Assembly (NCBI RefSeq): GCF_030657335.1
Contig: NZ_CP131039.1
Coordinates: forward strand, 2,620,501-2,684,500
Direction of reading: 5' to 3'
DNA: 64,000 nucleotides
From: Croceibacterium aestuarii
GTDB taxonomy: Bacteria; Pseudomonadota; Alphaproteobacteria; Sphingomonadales; Sphingomonadaceae
Under the pieces are notes generated by a model. That model was not told the DNA's origin. It saw nothing but the letters and a program-made list of their open reading frames with translations, and did not search any database. Below are positions 26,381-36,200 of the stretch, piece after piece. The position numbers and the translations under genes are program-made. Numbering within the stretch: the first letter of the stretch is position 1; every line of letters begins with the position of its first letter.

Positions 26381-27307
26381 TCAGCCGGCGACGGCGGCCG
26401 CCACCTCCGCGGCGAAGTCGCTCTCTTCCTTTTCGATGCCTTCACCGAGCTGGAAGCGGACATAGTCCTTGAGCACGATCGGCGTGCCGGCGTCCTTGCC
26501 CGCCTTGGCGACGACGTCGGCGACCGGGGTCTTGTTGTCCATCACGAAGACCTGGCTGAGCAGCGCGTTCTCCTTGGCGAACTTCTTTACCGCGCCGTCG
26601 ACCATCTTCTCCTGCACGTCGGCCGGCTTGCCGCTCTCGGCCGCCTTTTCGGCCGCGATCTTGCGTTCGCGGTCGATCACCTCGGCGTCGAGCCTGTCGG
26701 CGTCGAGCGCCTGCGGGAAGGCCGCGGCGATATGCATCGCAAGCTGCTTGCCCAGAGCTTCGAGCACGTCGGCCGGAGCTTCGCTTTCGAGCGCGACGAG
26801 AACGCCGATCTTGCCGAGGTTCGGCGCCTGGGCGTTGTGCATGTAGGGCACGACGACGCCCTGCGCGACTTCGACGCTCTTCATCCGGCGGACCTGCTGG
26901 TTCTCGCCGATGGTGGCGACGTTGTCGGTCAGCTTGTCGGCGACGGTTCCGCCGCCCGGGTAGGAAGCCGCCTTGAGGGCCTCGACGTCGTCGGAACCCA
27001 GCGACAGCGCCGCCTCGGTGGCGTTGCGCACGAAGTCCTGGAATTTGTCGTTCTTGGCGACGAAGTCGGTTTCCGAGTTGACCTCGACGGCCACGCCCTT
27101 GGTGCCGGCAACGGCAATGCCGACCAGGCCCTCGGCCGCGGTGCGGCTGGATTTCTTCTGGGCCGTGGCCAGGCCCTTGGCGCGCAGCGCGTCGACTGCG
27201 GCCTCGATGTCGCCGTTCGCCGCTTCGAGGGCCTTCTTGGCATCCATCATGCCCGCGCCGGTCTTCTCGCGCAGGGTCTTCACGTCAGCGGCAGTAAAAG
27301 CAGCCAT
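26381..27307 (-). CDS. tsf: Elongation factor Ts
   Basis: A 308-residue nucleotide exchange factor for EF-Tu. The N-terminal UBA-like module has [16 protein letters not shown], the core has SETDFVAKN, and [13 protein letters not shown] lies in the second half. AGAGG precedes the ATG. It follows rpsB in the conserved rpsB-tsf pair and ends at a strong terminator. Confidence 0.97.
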   Translation of the reverse strand: MAAFTAADVKTLREKTGAGMMDAKKALEAANGDIEAAVDALRAKGLATAQKKSSRTAAEGLVGIAVAGTKGVAVEVNSETDFVAKNDKFQDFVRNATEAALSLGSDDVEALKAASYPGGGTVADKLTDNVATIGENQQVRRMKSVEVAQGVVVPYMHNAQAPNLGKIGVLVALESEAPADVLEALGKQLAMHIAAAFPQALDADRLDAEVIDRERKIAAEKAAESGKPADVQEKMVDGAVKKFAKENALLSQVFVMDNKTPVADVVAKAGKDAGTPIVLKDYVRFQLGEGIEKEESDFAAEVAAAVAG

Positions 27308-27339
27308 GGTAGTATACCTCTTCGATTCAAATGGGGTCA

Positions 27340-27370
27340 GCGCCGGGCCTCGCAGATGGGGGCCCGGCGC
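27340..27370 (-). other. Hairpin in the rpsB-tsf intergenic region
   Basis: GCGCCGGGCC (27340-27349) pairs perfectly with GGCCCGGCGC (27361-27370) around 11 bases. On the minus strand it lies 31 bases past the rpsB stop, but only a short mixed run follows rather than a T-tract. In other bacteria a partial terminator often lowers tsf relative to rpsB expression; that role is inferred. Confidence 0.45.
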
Positions 27371-27400
27371 GCGGTTCGCTAGTGCGAGCCGGGAAATGGC

Positions 27401-28165
27401 TTAGGCGGTCGCCTCTTCGGCAGCCGCTTCGGCGGGCGGCGTGTCCATCGCGCCGAAATCGGCACCCGAATCGACCACGCCCTCGCCGCGGCCCGTGGTG
27501 GCGGCTTCGGCAACCGCGTCGCAGTACAGGCGCACCGCGCGGCTGGCGTCGTCGTTGCCCGGGATAGGGAAGGCGATGCCGCTGGGATCGACGTTCGAAT
27601 CGAGCACCGCGACGACCGGAATGCCGAGCACGTTGGCTTCCTTGATCGCCAGCTCTTCCTTGTTGGCGTCGATCACGAACATCACGTCGGGAATGCCGCC
27701 CATGTCGCGGATGCCGCCCAGCGACAGCTCGAGCTTGTCGCGCTCGCGAGTGAGCTGGAGCACTTCCTTCTTGGTCAGGCCGCTGGTGTCGCCCGAGAGC
27801 TGCTCTTCGAGCGTCTTGAGGCGCTTGATCGAGCCCGAGATGGTCTTCCAGTTGGTCAGCATGCCGCCGAGCCAGCGGTGGTTGACGAAATGCTGTCCGC
27901 TGCGGCGCGCCGCCTCGGCGATCGGGTCCTGCGCCTGGCGCTTGGTGCCGACGAACAGCACCTTCCCGCCCGACCGGACGGTCTGCTGCACGAAGTCGAG
28001 CGCGCGCGCGAACAGCGGCACGGTCTGCGACAGGTCGATAATGTGGACGCCGTTGCGCGCGCCGAAGATGTACGGCTTCATGCGCGGGTTCCAGCGGTGG
28101 GTCTGGTGGCCGAAGTGTGCGCCGGCCTCGATCAATTGCTGCATCGTGACGGTAGGAGCCGCCAT
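27401..28165 (-). CDS. rpsB: 30S ribosomal protein S2
   Basis: A 254-residue S2 protein. The start [40 protein letters not shown] and the internal block [17 protein letters not shown] are canonical. An acidic C-terminal tail (about residues 225-254) is typical of Alphaproteobacteria. AAGGAA stands 9 bases before the ATG. It heads the rpsB-tsf operon. Confidence 0.97.
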   Translation of the reverse strand: MAAPTVTMQQLIEAGAHFGHQTHRWNPRMKPYIFGARNGVHIIDLSQTVPLFARALDFVQQTVRSGGKVLFVGTKRQAQDPIAEAARRSGQHFVNHRWLGGMLTNWKTISGSIKRLKTLEEQLSGDTSGLTKKEVLQLTRERDKLELSLGGIRDMGGIPDVMFVIDANKEELAIKEANVLGIPVVAVLDSNVDPSGIAFPIPGNDDASRAVRLYCDAVAEAATTGRGEGVVDSGADFGAMDTPPAEAAAEEATA

Positions 28166-28366
28166 AGGTAAATTCCTTTCCGGTTATGCCTCTGGAAAGC
28201 AAAGTGACCCTTGCGGAGCGTCCCGCGCGGGCACCGGTATGCATGTGCCTTCCATGTGGATTTGCCCCGACCAAAGGCCGCGACGGAGCGCGCCTTAGCG
28301 GCCATCGTCCCGAAAATCCAGCCTCAATTCGGCCCACCCGCCGAACCCGCTATCGCAAGAAAGACC

Positions 28367-28396
28367 TTGACGAGTGGAACATAGCAGGAACATAAA
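28367..28396 (+). promoter_or_regulatory. Probable sigma-70 promoter with LexA box in its spacer
   Basis: TTGACG (28367-28372) and CATAAA (28391-28396) are 18 bases apart and resemble -35 and -10 hexamers. The first LexA box lies between them, the classic arrangement for repression. The promoter points to the small gene at 28498. Confidence 0.45.
28377..28391 (+). promoter_or_regulatory. LexA (SOS) box 1, GAAC-N7-GAAC
   Basis: GAACATAGCAGGAAC is an exact match to the direct-repeat LexA operator of Alphaproteobacteria (GTTC-N7-GTTC on the other strand). It sits between the candidate -35 and -10 elements of the rightward promoter. Confidence 0.65.
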
Positions 28397-28405
28397 GCCG
28401 AACCG

Positions 28406-28420
28406 GAACAATACGGGAAC
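28406..28420 (+). promoter_or_regulatory. LexA (SOS) box 2, GAAC-N7-GAAC
   Basis: GAACAATACGGGAAC is a second exact match, 29 bases from the first and just downstream of the expected transcription start. Two exact boxes within 44 bases are unlikely by chance. Confidence 0.65.
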
Positions 28421-28497
28421 CTAAATAGGTGCCCGGCATTTTTCCAGATGTTTTCCACACCCCCTCCACGGGGTTTGGCACAGGCAAGGATCAGACA

Positions 28498-28770
28498 ATG
28501 CTCGCTATGCTTATCACCCTCGGTCTCGGCGCCGCCGCGCTCTTCGCGCTGACTTCGATCGCCGCGTCGTTCCAGAGGGGTTTGCTGGCCCTCGACAGCC
28601 TGCGCCGCGAGCTCGAGGCTTGCGGCGATACGCGTACGCTCACCATGTGGAGTGCTTCGACCGGTTTTGCGCCCCACTCGGGGCGCGATGGCGCTCAGGC
28701 GCGGGCTACGCGTCGGCCTGCACGTGCGGCGTCTCGCCTGGCTCCGTCCGCCCATCGCGTTGCCGCCTGA
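28498..28770 (+). CDS. Small single-helix membrane protein, probably SOS-controlled
   Basis: A 90-residue frame starting MLAMLITLGLGAAALFALTS: one N-terminal membrane helix (residues 2-25), then a charged helix (LLALDSLRRELEACGDTRTL) and an Arg/Ala-rich tail that may not be conserved. AAGGA stands 8 bases before the ATG. Its last 65 bases overlap the 3' end of pssA on the other strand. There is no family I recognise. The two LexA boxes upstream and the layout recall LexA-controlled small membrane division inhibitors such as Caulobacter SidA, but no homology is claimed. Confidence 0.55.
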   Translation: MLAMLITLGLGAAALFALTSIAASFQRGLLALDSLRRELEACGDTRTLTMWSASTGFAPHSGRDGAQARATRRPARAASRLAPSAHRVAA

Positions 28771-29584
28771 CCCGGGCGTATCTGGCGATGCCGAGCGGCA
28801 TGAAGAGCAGATAGCCGACACAGATTACCACCAGGGTCCACCACGGGTCGGTCAGCAGGGCGGCGAACAGCAACCCGCCGAAACCGACCATCGCCAGGCG
28901 CCAAGAACTCCTCGGCCGCAGCGATTTCCAGCTCAGCGTCGCGATATTCGAGATGAGCAGGAAGGCAATGACAGCCGTCCAGATGGCAACCGCCCACGGA
29001 GTGCGAAAGACTTCGTTCTCCGTTGCGATCCACAGATACATCGGCAGAAACGCCAGCCCCGCCCCGACCGGTGCCGGAACCCCGGTCAGGAAGCCGGCCA
29101 TCTTGTGGGGCTGCTCTTCAACGTCGATCCGCGCGTTGAACCGCGCCAGGCGCAGCGCGGTACAGATCGCGAAAGCGAGCGCAGCGAACCAGCCGAGGCG
29201 CGGCAGGCCCTGCAAAGACCACAGGAACAGAACCAGCGCCGGCGCCATTCCGAAGCTGAGCGAATCGGCCAGGCTGTCGAGCTCCGCCCCGAACCGCGAC
29301 TGCGCCTTGAGCAGGCGTGCGATCCGTCCGTCGATACCGTCGAGCAACCCGGCCAGGAGGATCGCGAACAGGGCCATCTTCCAGTCGCCGACTATCGCGA
29401 AACGGATGCCCGTCAGGCCCGAGCACAGCGCCGCGGCAGTGATCGCATTGGGCACGACGGCCCGCAGCGCCAGCCCACCGCCGAAACGGCGCGTGACCGG
29501 GACTTCGTCCTCGCTCGCCTTGGGCCCGAGCCACGCCGGACCGGGATCGATCGGGCTGTCGTCGTCTATCTCGGACGGGCTCAC
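28706..29584 (-). CDS. pssA: CDP-diacylglycerol--serine O-phosphatidyltransferase
   Basis: A 292-residue membrane enzyme making phosphatidylserine. The CDP-alcohol transferase motif is complete ([11 protein letters not shown], then [10 protein letters not shown]), followed by several hydrophobic helices, with a hydrophilic N-terminal extension of about 45 residues ([12 protein letters not shown]). It starts at GTG 29584, overlapping the psd stop by 4 bases. Psd then decarboxylates the product, so the pair yields phosphatidylethanolamine. Confidence 0.94.
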   Translation of the reverse strand: MSPSEIDDDSPIDPGPAWLGPKASEDEVPVTRRFGGGLALRAVVPNAITAAALCSGLTGIRFAIVGDWKMALFAILLAGLLDGIDGRIARLLKAQSRFGAELDSLADSLSFGMAPALVLFLWSLQGLPRLGWFAALAFAICTALRLARFNARIDVEEQPHKMAGFLTGVPAPVGAGLAFLPMYLWIATENEVFRTPWAVAIWTAVIAFLLISNIATLSWKSLRPRSSWRLAMVGFGGLLFAALLTDPWWTLVVICVGYLLFMPLGIARYARVRRQRDGRTEPGETPHVQADA

Positions 29585-30342
29585 TGGTTGACCCCTTCGA
29601 TCAGGCCTTGCTTGCCGATCTCCGCAAGGACGGTCTCGCCAGCGATCACGCGCTGGCCGAGCAGGACCTTCGAATCGGTTCCGGCGGGAAGATAGACGTC
29701 GACGCGGCTGCCGAAGCGGATCAGCCCGACCCGCTGCCCGGCGGCGACCGTGTCGCCCGGCTTGATGAAGGGCACGATGCGCCTGGCGACCAGCCCCGCT
29801 ATCTGAGTGAAGGCGATCTGGATGCCGTCGTTGCGCTCGATCAGGATGTGCTGGCGCTCGTTTTCCTCGCTCGCCTTGTCGAGGTCGGCATTCATGAACT
29901 TGCCGGGGATATAGACCACCCGCCGGACAATTCCCGCCACGGGCGAGCGGTTGATGTGGACGTCGAAGACCGACATGAAGATCGAGATGCGGGTCACCGG
30001 CTCGCTGCCGAGCCCCGGCCCGCCAAATCCGTCGGTGCCTTGCATCTCGGGTGGCGGCGCCACCTCGCCGATCAAGGTCACGAGTCCGTCGGCCGGCGCG
30101 ACGATCAGCTCCTGCGCTTGCGGGACGACGCGTTCGGGGTCGCGGAAGAAGGCGAACACGCCGAGCGATGCCACCAGCAGCGGCCAGCCGACGATCCCCC
30201 ATCCAAACAGGAAGATGAATACCAGCGCCACCGCGACTGCGGCGACTCCGAACTTGCGTCCTTCGGGATGGATCGCGGGCCAGCCCCATTCGGCATCGCC
30301 CCGGCCCCGGTTGTCGAGAAGATCTCCGGCCATGTTCGGCAT
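29581..30342 (-). CDS. psd: Phosphatidylserine decarboxylase proenzyme
   Basis: A 253-residue proenzyme with one or two membrane helices (residues 31-66) and the self-cleavage site at G211-S212 in [13 protein letters not shown], where the Ser becomes the pyruvoyl cofactor. FFRDPER and [12 protein letters not shown] are family blocks. The length fits the short alphaproteobacterial type. A start three codons later (MAGDLLD) is possible. It is divergent from the DUF11 locus and coupled to pssA. Confidence 0.95.
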   Translation of the reverse strand: MPNMAGDLLDNRGRGDAEWGWPAIHPEGRKFGVAAVAVALVFIFLFGWGIVGWPLLVASLGVFAFFRDPERVVPQAQELIVAPADGLVTLIGEVAPPPEMQGTDGFGGPGLGSEPVTRISIFMSVFDVHINRSPVAGIVRRVVYIPGKFMNADLDKASEENERQHILIERNDGIQIAFTQIAGLVARRIVPFIKPGDTVAAGQRVGLIRFGSRVDVYLPAGTDSKVLLGQRVIAGETVLAEIGKQGLIEGVNQ

Positions 30343-30526
30343 CTAGGGCGGATAGGCCGACGCGGCAAGGTTGAGCGGCGGGACTACCGGCCGGCACTGG
30401 TGGAAAGCGGAGCGCCATGGTCCTCCGCAGCCTCCGGTTCGGGCGCGGCGCTCAGACCGCAGCTGTCATTGCGGCCGACCTTCCGCCGGACATCACGGGG
30501 AATCCCCTACCGGTGCCGTAACGGCT

Positions 30527-30547
30527 TGGTAAGCAATTTGTTTACCA
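30527..30547. promoter_or_regulatory. Near-perfect palindrome upstream of the DUF11 locus
   Basis: TGGTAAGCAA-T-TTGTTTACCA is a 21-base inverted repeat with one mismatch, 22 bases before the first DUF11 gene. A further similar half, TGGTTAGCA, follows at 30552-30560. This looks like an operator with a third half-site; the binding protein is unknown. Confidence 0.45.
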
Positions 30548-30568
30548 CTTTTGGTTAGCACGTTCCGC

Positions 30569-31546
30569 ATGGAACGGGGGTTTTCACTTCGCACAACGGC
30601 GACAGCAGGTGTCGCGGCGCTGCTGCTGCACGCTGTGCCGGCGCACGCCGGCGGCGTGGCTGCGGGCACGCTGATTGAGAATACCGCAACCGCCAGCTTT
30701 TCAGCCAACGGCGCATCGCGCACGGTCAATTCCAACACGGTCTCCATCACCGTTGACGAGGTAATCGACGTCGCGGTCGCCTCGCAAGACGGGGCACCAA
30801 TACCGTCGGCAGGCGCGACGACGCTGCGTTTCCTCGTAACGAATTCGGGGAACGGCCCGGAAAGCTATAAGCTCACGGTCGATCCCGGCGTTGCTGGCAA
30901 CGACTTCGACCTGCAGATCGACAAACTGGCGATCGATACCAACGGCAACGGTGTCTACGACGAGGGTGTAGACACGCTGCTGGCCAGCGGCGCGGCTACC
31001 CCGGCCCTGGATCCCGATGGCTCGCTCAATATCCTCGTCGTCGGAACGGTGCCTGCGGGTGCGGCCGATGGCGGCAGCAGCAAAGTCAAGCTCCTCGCCC
31101 AGGCGGCAACGGGCTCGGGCACTCCCGGCACGGTCTTTTCCGGCGCGGGCGCAGACGGCGTCGACGCCGTCGCGGGCCTTTCGGGCGCCGATGACGACGA
31201 TGCGGGCGAGATCGTTGCGTCGCTGGCCAGCGTTTCGCTGACCAAGTCCGCCACAGTCGCCGACCCTTTCGGCGGGACCCAGCCGGTCCCCGGCGCGATC
31301 ATCACCTACACTATTGCGGCCGCGGTAGCCGGCAGCGGCTCGGCGACCGGCCTGCGGGTTTCAGACACATTTCCCACGTCGACCACATACGTGGCGAACA
31401 GCCTAACGCTCGATGGGAGCGCGCTCACCGACGGAACCGACAGCGACGCGGGGGAAGCAAGTGTCACGGGCATCGGCGTCGACCTCGGCGACCTGGCAGC
31501 GGGCACAACGCGCACAGTTTCATTCCGAGTTACGATAGAAAACTGA
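30569..31546 (+). CDS. Secreted DUF11-type surface protein 1
   Basis: A 325-residue secreted protein. The signal peptide (about residues 1-28, ending PAHA) is followed by an N-terminal module (ENTATASFSANGASRTV, then SNTVSITV), a middle section with an acidic calcium-type loop (DTNGNGVYDEG), and a C-terminal DUF11-like beta domain (VSLTKSATVADPFGG to the final FRVTIEN). ATG at 30569 is preferred over TTG at 30551 because it begins the signal peptide cleanly. It is first of five rightward genes. The C-terminal domain lacks the cysteine pair found in proteins 3 and 5. Confidence 0.8.
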   Translation: MERGFSLRTTATAGVAALLLHAVPAHAGGVAAGTLIENTATASFSANGASRTVNSNTVSITVDEVIDVAVASQDGAPIPSAGATTLRFLVTNSGNGPESYKLTVDPGVAGNDFDLQIDKLAIDTNGNGVYDEGVDTLLASGAATPALDPDGSLNILVVGTVPAGAADGGSSKVKLLAQAATGSGTPGTVFSGAGADGVDAVAGLSGADDDDAGEIVASLASVSLTKSATVADPFGGTQPVPGAIITYTIAAAVAGSGSATGLRVSDTFPTSTTYVANSLTLDGSALTDGTDSDAGEASVTGIGVDLGDLAAGTTRTVSFRVTIEN

Positions 31547-31557
31547 GGAATAATAAG

Positions 31558-32019
31558 ATGTTCAAACGGCTAATTCTTGTCATTTCTATCAGTTTCGCCG
31601 CTTTCCTGGCGCTGCCTGCGCACGCCGAAGAGATCCAGCTCAAAGGCGACGTCAAAGTCGTCCGAACGATAGAGGAAGGCGGGGTTTCGCGGGAAGAGCG
31701 CCTCCCACCCGACAGGGTGGTTCCGGGCGACCGGCTCGTTTTCACCACGCACTTCCACAACACCAGCGCAGAGCCTGCGAACGACTTTGTGGTCACCAAC
31801 CCTTTGCCTGTCGCGGTGATGTTGGCCAAGGACGGGGACTTCGACGTCTCTGTCGATGGCGGGCAAACGTTCGGACGCCTCGCAGCGCTGACGGTGGTCG
31901 ATGGGGGGGCAACGCCGCGCGCAGCAGTTCTCGGCGACGTCACGCATATTCGATGGACGATTCCCCGCATCGAACCCGGGGAACAAGGGGAAATCAGCTA
32001 CTTCGCCGTGGTTCGTTAG
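31558..32019 (+). CDS. Secreted single-domain DUF11-type protein 2
   Basis: A 153-residue protein: signal peptide (residues 1-23, ending PAHA) plus one DUF11-like beta-sandwich (VVPGDRLVFTTHFHNTSAEP, FVVTNPLP, and the final GEISYFAVVR). GAGGAA lies 8 bases before the ATG. Eleven bases separate it from protein 1, so the two are surely co-transcribed. The small size and single domain suggest a subunit or adaptor rather than a filament backbone, which is inference. Confidence 0.8.
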   Translation: MFKRLILVISISFAAFLALPAHAEEIQLKGDVKVVRTIEEGGVSREERLPPDRVVPGDRLVFTTHFHNTSAEPANDFVVTNPLPVAVMLAKDGDFDVSVDGGQTFGRLAALTVVDGGATPRAAVLGDVTHIRWTIPRIEPGEQGEISYFAVVR

Positions 32020-32098
32020 CGAACCGCGAACTTGAACGCCGCCATCGGCTCGCGGGCGGCAGTGAATACCAGCGGGCTAGAAGATGGGACCAAATATC

Positions 32099-33226
32099 AT
32101 GAAACGCACGAGCAAATGGCTCGCTGCGGTTAGCGGCTTTTCGCTCGCCGTAGCGTCTACGATGGCCCAGGCGGCGCCGGTCGGCACTGCTGCAGGCGTG
32201 GATATCACCAATACCGTTCAGGTGAACTACAAGGTCGGGGGCGTCGACCAGACGCAGGTTACCGCGACCGACACGTTCAAGGTCGACCGCAAGGTCAATG
32301 TCACCGTCGCGACCACGGATTCGGCCGCAGTGAGCGTATCTCCTGGCCAAACGAATGCGGTCACCACGTTTACCGTTACCAACAACTCGAACGCATCGCT
32401 CGATTTCCTGCTGACTGCCACCAACCAGTCTGGCGGGACCGCGCAGTTCAGCGGGACCGACAACTTTGACGCGAACAATGTCCGCGTTTTCGTCGAAACC
32501 AACGGGACCGCGGGTTGGCAGGCAAGCGACACGCAAGCATCTTCGCTTGCCGCGATCGCCTCGGGCGACACTGCGACGGTCTATGTCGTGTCGGACATCG
32601 TCGTAAGCGCAGGTCCACCTGCGGTTCTTCCGTCGAGCGGCGATATCGCCACGATGATCCTGACCGCAACAGCTGCTTCCGGCGTCACCCAGATCGGCTC
32701 GACGGTCGCGGGAAGCGGCGGCTCGGCCATTTCGGAAACTCCCGCTGGTACGGCCAATGGCAAGACCACGATGGAAACCGTCTTTGCCGATGCGGCTTAC
32801 GCGCCGAGCGGCGACGCCGCCAAAAACGGCAAGCACGCGGCACGCAGCGACTACAAGGTGCTGGGGGCGCAGCTGTCGATCAACAAGTACAGCCGCGTAA
32901 TCAGCGATCCGGTTGGCAGCACCAATCCGCGCTCCATTCCGGGCGCAGTGGTGGAATACTGCATCGTTGTGTCGAACGCCGCCGGGGCCGCCGCAGCGTC
33001 AAACGTCGCGGTCAGCGACGTCGTGCCTTCCAGCATGACCTACGTCACGAGCAGCGTGTATCTCAATGGCGCCTTCAGCGCGCCCGACACCTGCGCTGCG
33101 ACGGGGGGCGCCGCGGGCACTGACGGCGCGAACTACAATGCCGGCACCACGACGGTCAGCAATACCTTTGCGTCCATCGCGGCTTCGGAGACCAAGACGC
33201 TCAGGTTCCAAGCGACGATCAAGTGA
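32099..33226 (+). CDS. Secreted DUF11-type surface protein 3
   Basis: A 375-residue protein: signal peptide (about 1-25, ending AQAAP), an N-terminal module (DITNTVQVNYKVGGVDQ), a Thr/Ser/Ala-rich beta domain, and a C-terminal DUF11 domain (INKYSRVISDPVG, then PGAVVEYCIVVSN, ending LRFQATIK). The conserved Cys in VVEYC and a second in APDTCAAT probably form a disulfide. An ATG at 32084 is an alternative start. It lies 80 bases after protein 2. Confidence 0.8.
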   Translation: MKRTSKWLAAVSGFSLAVASTMAQAAPVGTAAGVDITNTVQVNYKVGGVDQTQVTATDTFKVDRKVNVTVATTDSAAVSVSPGQTNAVTTFTVTNNSNASLDFLLTATNQSGGTAQFSGTDNFDANNVRVFVETNGTAGWQASDTQASSLAAIASGDTATVYVVSDIVVSAGPPAVLPSSGDIATMILTATAASGVTQIGSTVAGSGGSAISETPAGTANGKTTMETVFADAAYAPSGDAAKNGKHAARSDYKVLGAQLSINKYSRVISDPVGSTNPRSIPGAVVEYCIVVSNAAGAAAASNVAVSDVVPSSMTYVTSSVYLNGAFSAPDTCAATGGAAGTDGANYNAGTTTVSNTFASIAASETKTLRFQATIK

Positions 33227-33263
33227 TCGCCGCTTGGACAGTCTTGTTCTGTGACGCGCAAGA

Positions 33264-36200
33264 ATGCGTACCCTAACGGTCATCTTCGAACTTGCAGCAG
33301 CGCTCCTCGGGGCGCTGCTGCTGTTCGCCGGCCCGGTACGCGCACAGAGCCAGACGATTAGTAACACCGCCCATGCCTCTTGGTTGCAGAATGGTGTCGA
33401 GAGATCGACTCTATCCAATACGGTTGACGTCACTGTCTCACCATTGGCCATCGATCTGGCGATTTATCACCCGACGCCGGGTTCGGGCGGCCTTCCCGTG
33501 CGCGCGTCCTTATGCGGCGACACGCCATTGCTGCTGTTCCCCGGGTCTTCGGCCGCCAACGTCGATGTCGCCTCTTCCCAGACTTCCAATCTGAGGATCG
33601 GCGAGATCCTCATCTTGCGGTTCACCGTGCCCGCAGCAAATCTGGATTCGGCAGCGATCGACAAGACCGCCGTAACGCTCACCGGCGCGGGCGGGGACAT
33701 CGAGGTCATCACGGTGTTCGAAACCGGACCCGACACCGGGGAATTTACCGGCGCCATAAAGACATATCCCGTCCCGCCAGGACGGGTTTCGGGCGACTGC
33801 AAGCTCAGCGTCGAGAAGGACGAGCAAATCGTTGTCGCGCTGGGCGGCGGGGAAGGATTTCCGCTGACCGCCGCAGGACATGTCACCGTGCTGGCGGACC
33901 CCTACGGCATCGTGTTCGACAGTGCAGACGGAACGCCTGTTTCGGGCGCGCGGGTGACGCTGATGGACGACAAGACCGGCGCGCCTGCCGCCGTGCTCGC
34001 GGACGATGGGATCACAGCCTGGCCCTCAAGCGTCATTACCGGACAACCGATCGTCGACGCCAACGGCGCTAGCTACCCCATGGGAGCGGGCGAATACCGT
34101 TTCCCCCTGGCCGCTCCCGGCAGATATCATCTCCAGGTCGAGCCGCCCTCGCCCTATTCGGCGCCCTCCACAGTTCCGGCAGATTCGTTCAGCGCCTTTA
34201 CCACGTCCGACGGAACACCGCTCGAAGTGAACGACGCGTCCTATGGCGCAAGTTTCGCGCTCGGTTCGGCCGGCGCCGTGAGGGTCGACGTTCCAGTAGA
34301 CTGGCCGAACACGCCAGTCGCAATCAGCAAGAGCGCCTCGCGCACCCGGGCGCAACCAGGCAACGCGGTGTTCTACACCCTGACGCTGAGCAATCCCGAT
34401 CCCATGCGCGCCAAACACTACGTGGCCGTGCTTGATACCGCTTCACAATGGTTGCGCCTGCGCCCCAACTCGGTGCGCATCGACGGACGGGCCGCCGGCG
34501 CCGCGGCGGCTGCGAGCCGTGACGGACGTCAACTTTCGATTACGCTCGACAGCCTCGCGCCCGGACAGACCGTCAAAATCACTTACGCGATGGTCGTGCG
34601 CGCCGATGCTCCTCCGGGCCAGGCGTGGAACCGCGCGACCGCGACCGACACACGCGGCGGTCAATCGCGCGCCGAATACGCCGTGAAGATCGAACGCGAT
34701 GTTCTCACCGCCCGCATGACGATCGTCGGGCGGATAACCGCGGGCTCCTGCGGATTGAGCGAGGATCGCACCGGCGTACCCGGCGTGCGCGTCATGCTGG
34801 AAGACGGCAGCTTCGCCATCTCCGACAGCGATGGCCGCTATCACTTCGAAGGCGTCGTGCCGGGGACGCATGTGGTCCAGGCACAGCGCCAGACTCTGCC
34901 CACTGGTGGAAAATTCGTCGACTGCGAGCGCTCCACCCGCTCTGCCGGACGGGCGAATTCCCGCTTCGTCGTGGGTCAGGGAGGCAGCCTGGCGGTGGCA
35001 GACTTCCACGCCGATATACCGGCGCAGAGTTCCGTTCGTCCGGACACGGACGACGATCCCGCCCCGCCCGTTCCGGGAACGGCCCGGCGCGAGGGAGCAC
35101 CTCAGGACGACGTAGCCAGCTATCGCGAGGCCGGGGGCGGCGATACCGATTGGATGGCGCTTGGAGATGGCCCGACCGGATTCCTCTTCCCGGGGCCCGA
35201 GCACAATCCGCGCGTTCCGGCGGTGCGCGTCGTCATCCGTCACGAAGCCGATCAGAAGGTCGAACTCTCCGTCAGCGGCAAACCGGCGGACCCTCTCGCC
35301 CTCGACGGTACGACCGTCTCCGCCGACCGCAGCTTCGCCATCTCGACTTGGCGCGCGATCCCTTTGGCTGAGGAGAAGACTGTGCTGCGTGCCGTAGTGC
35401 GCAATGCAGATGGCTCGTTGGCGGCGGACCTGACTCGCGACGTTCAGTTTGTCTCGGCGCCCTGGAAGGCCGAGATTGTCCGCGAACGCTCGCGTCTGGT
35501 GGCGGACGGCAAGAGCCGCCCGGTCGTCGCTGTGCGCTTCACGGATCGCAAAGGGCGCCCGGTCCGGGCCGGAGTAACCGGTACGTTCGCGATTGGCGAA
35601 CCGTACGAAAGCGCGGCAATGCTCGACCAGCTTCAACTCGGGCAGCTTACCGGCAGCGGCAGCGCCACGACCAACTGGGTTATCGAGGGCGATGACGGGG
35701 TCGCGCTCGTCGCGCTCGCACCGACCATGGTCAGCGGCCCTCTCCGTCTTGCCTTCACATTTGCCGACGGCGAATTGCAGCGCGAACAAAAGCTCGACGC
35801 CTGGGTCGTGCCCGGGGACCTCGACTGGACGATCGTGGGTCTCGCCGAGGGATCGGTCGGCGCCAGAAACGTGGCCGACAACATGGAGCGAACCGGCGCC
35901 TTCGACAGCGATCTCGGCGACGACGCGCGTTTGGCACTCTACGCCAAGGGCCGCGTTCTTGGGCGGTTCCTGCTCACCCTGGCCTACGACAGCGCCAAGC
36001 AGAAGGACGACCAGCGCCTTCTCGGTACGATCGATCCAAATGCCTACTACACGGTCTTCGCGGACCGATCCGACCGAAGGTTCGACGCCGCCAGCCGCGA
36101 GAAGCTGTACGTCCGGATCGAAACGGCATCGTTCTACGCACTCTACGGCGACTTCGTGACCGGCTTCGACCAGACGATCCTCGGCCGCTATCAACGCACG

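Larger units (their letters stand above)
28166..28497. other. Divergent promoter region between rpsB and a small membrane protein gene
   Basis: There is no gene in these 332 bases. The left part is the rpsB leader and leftward promoter region. The right part carries a rightward promoter-like pair with two LexA boxes. The CCCC-TCCACG-GGGG-like stretch near 28471 makes only a weak hairpin. Confidence 0.6.
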
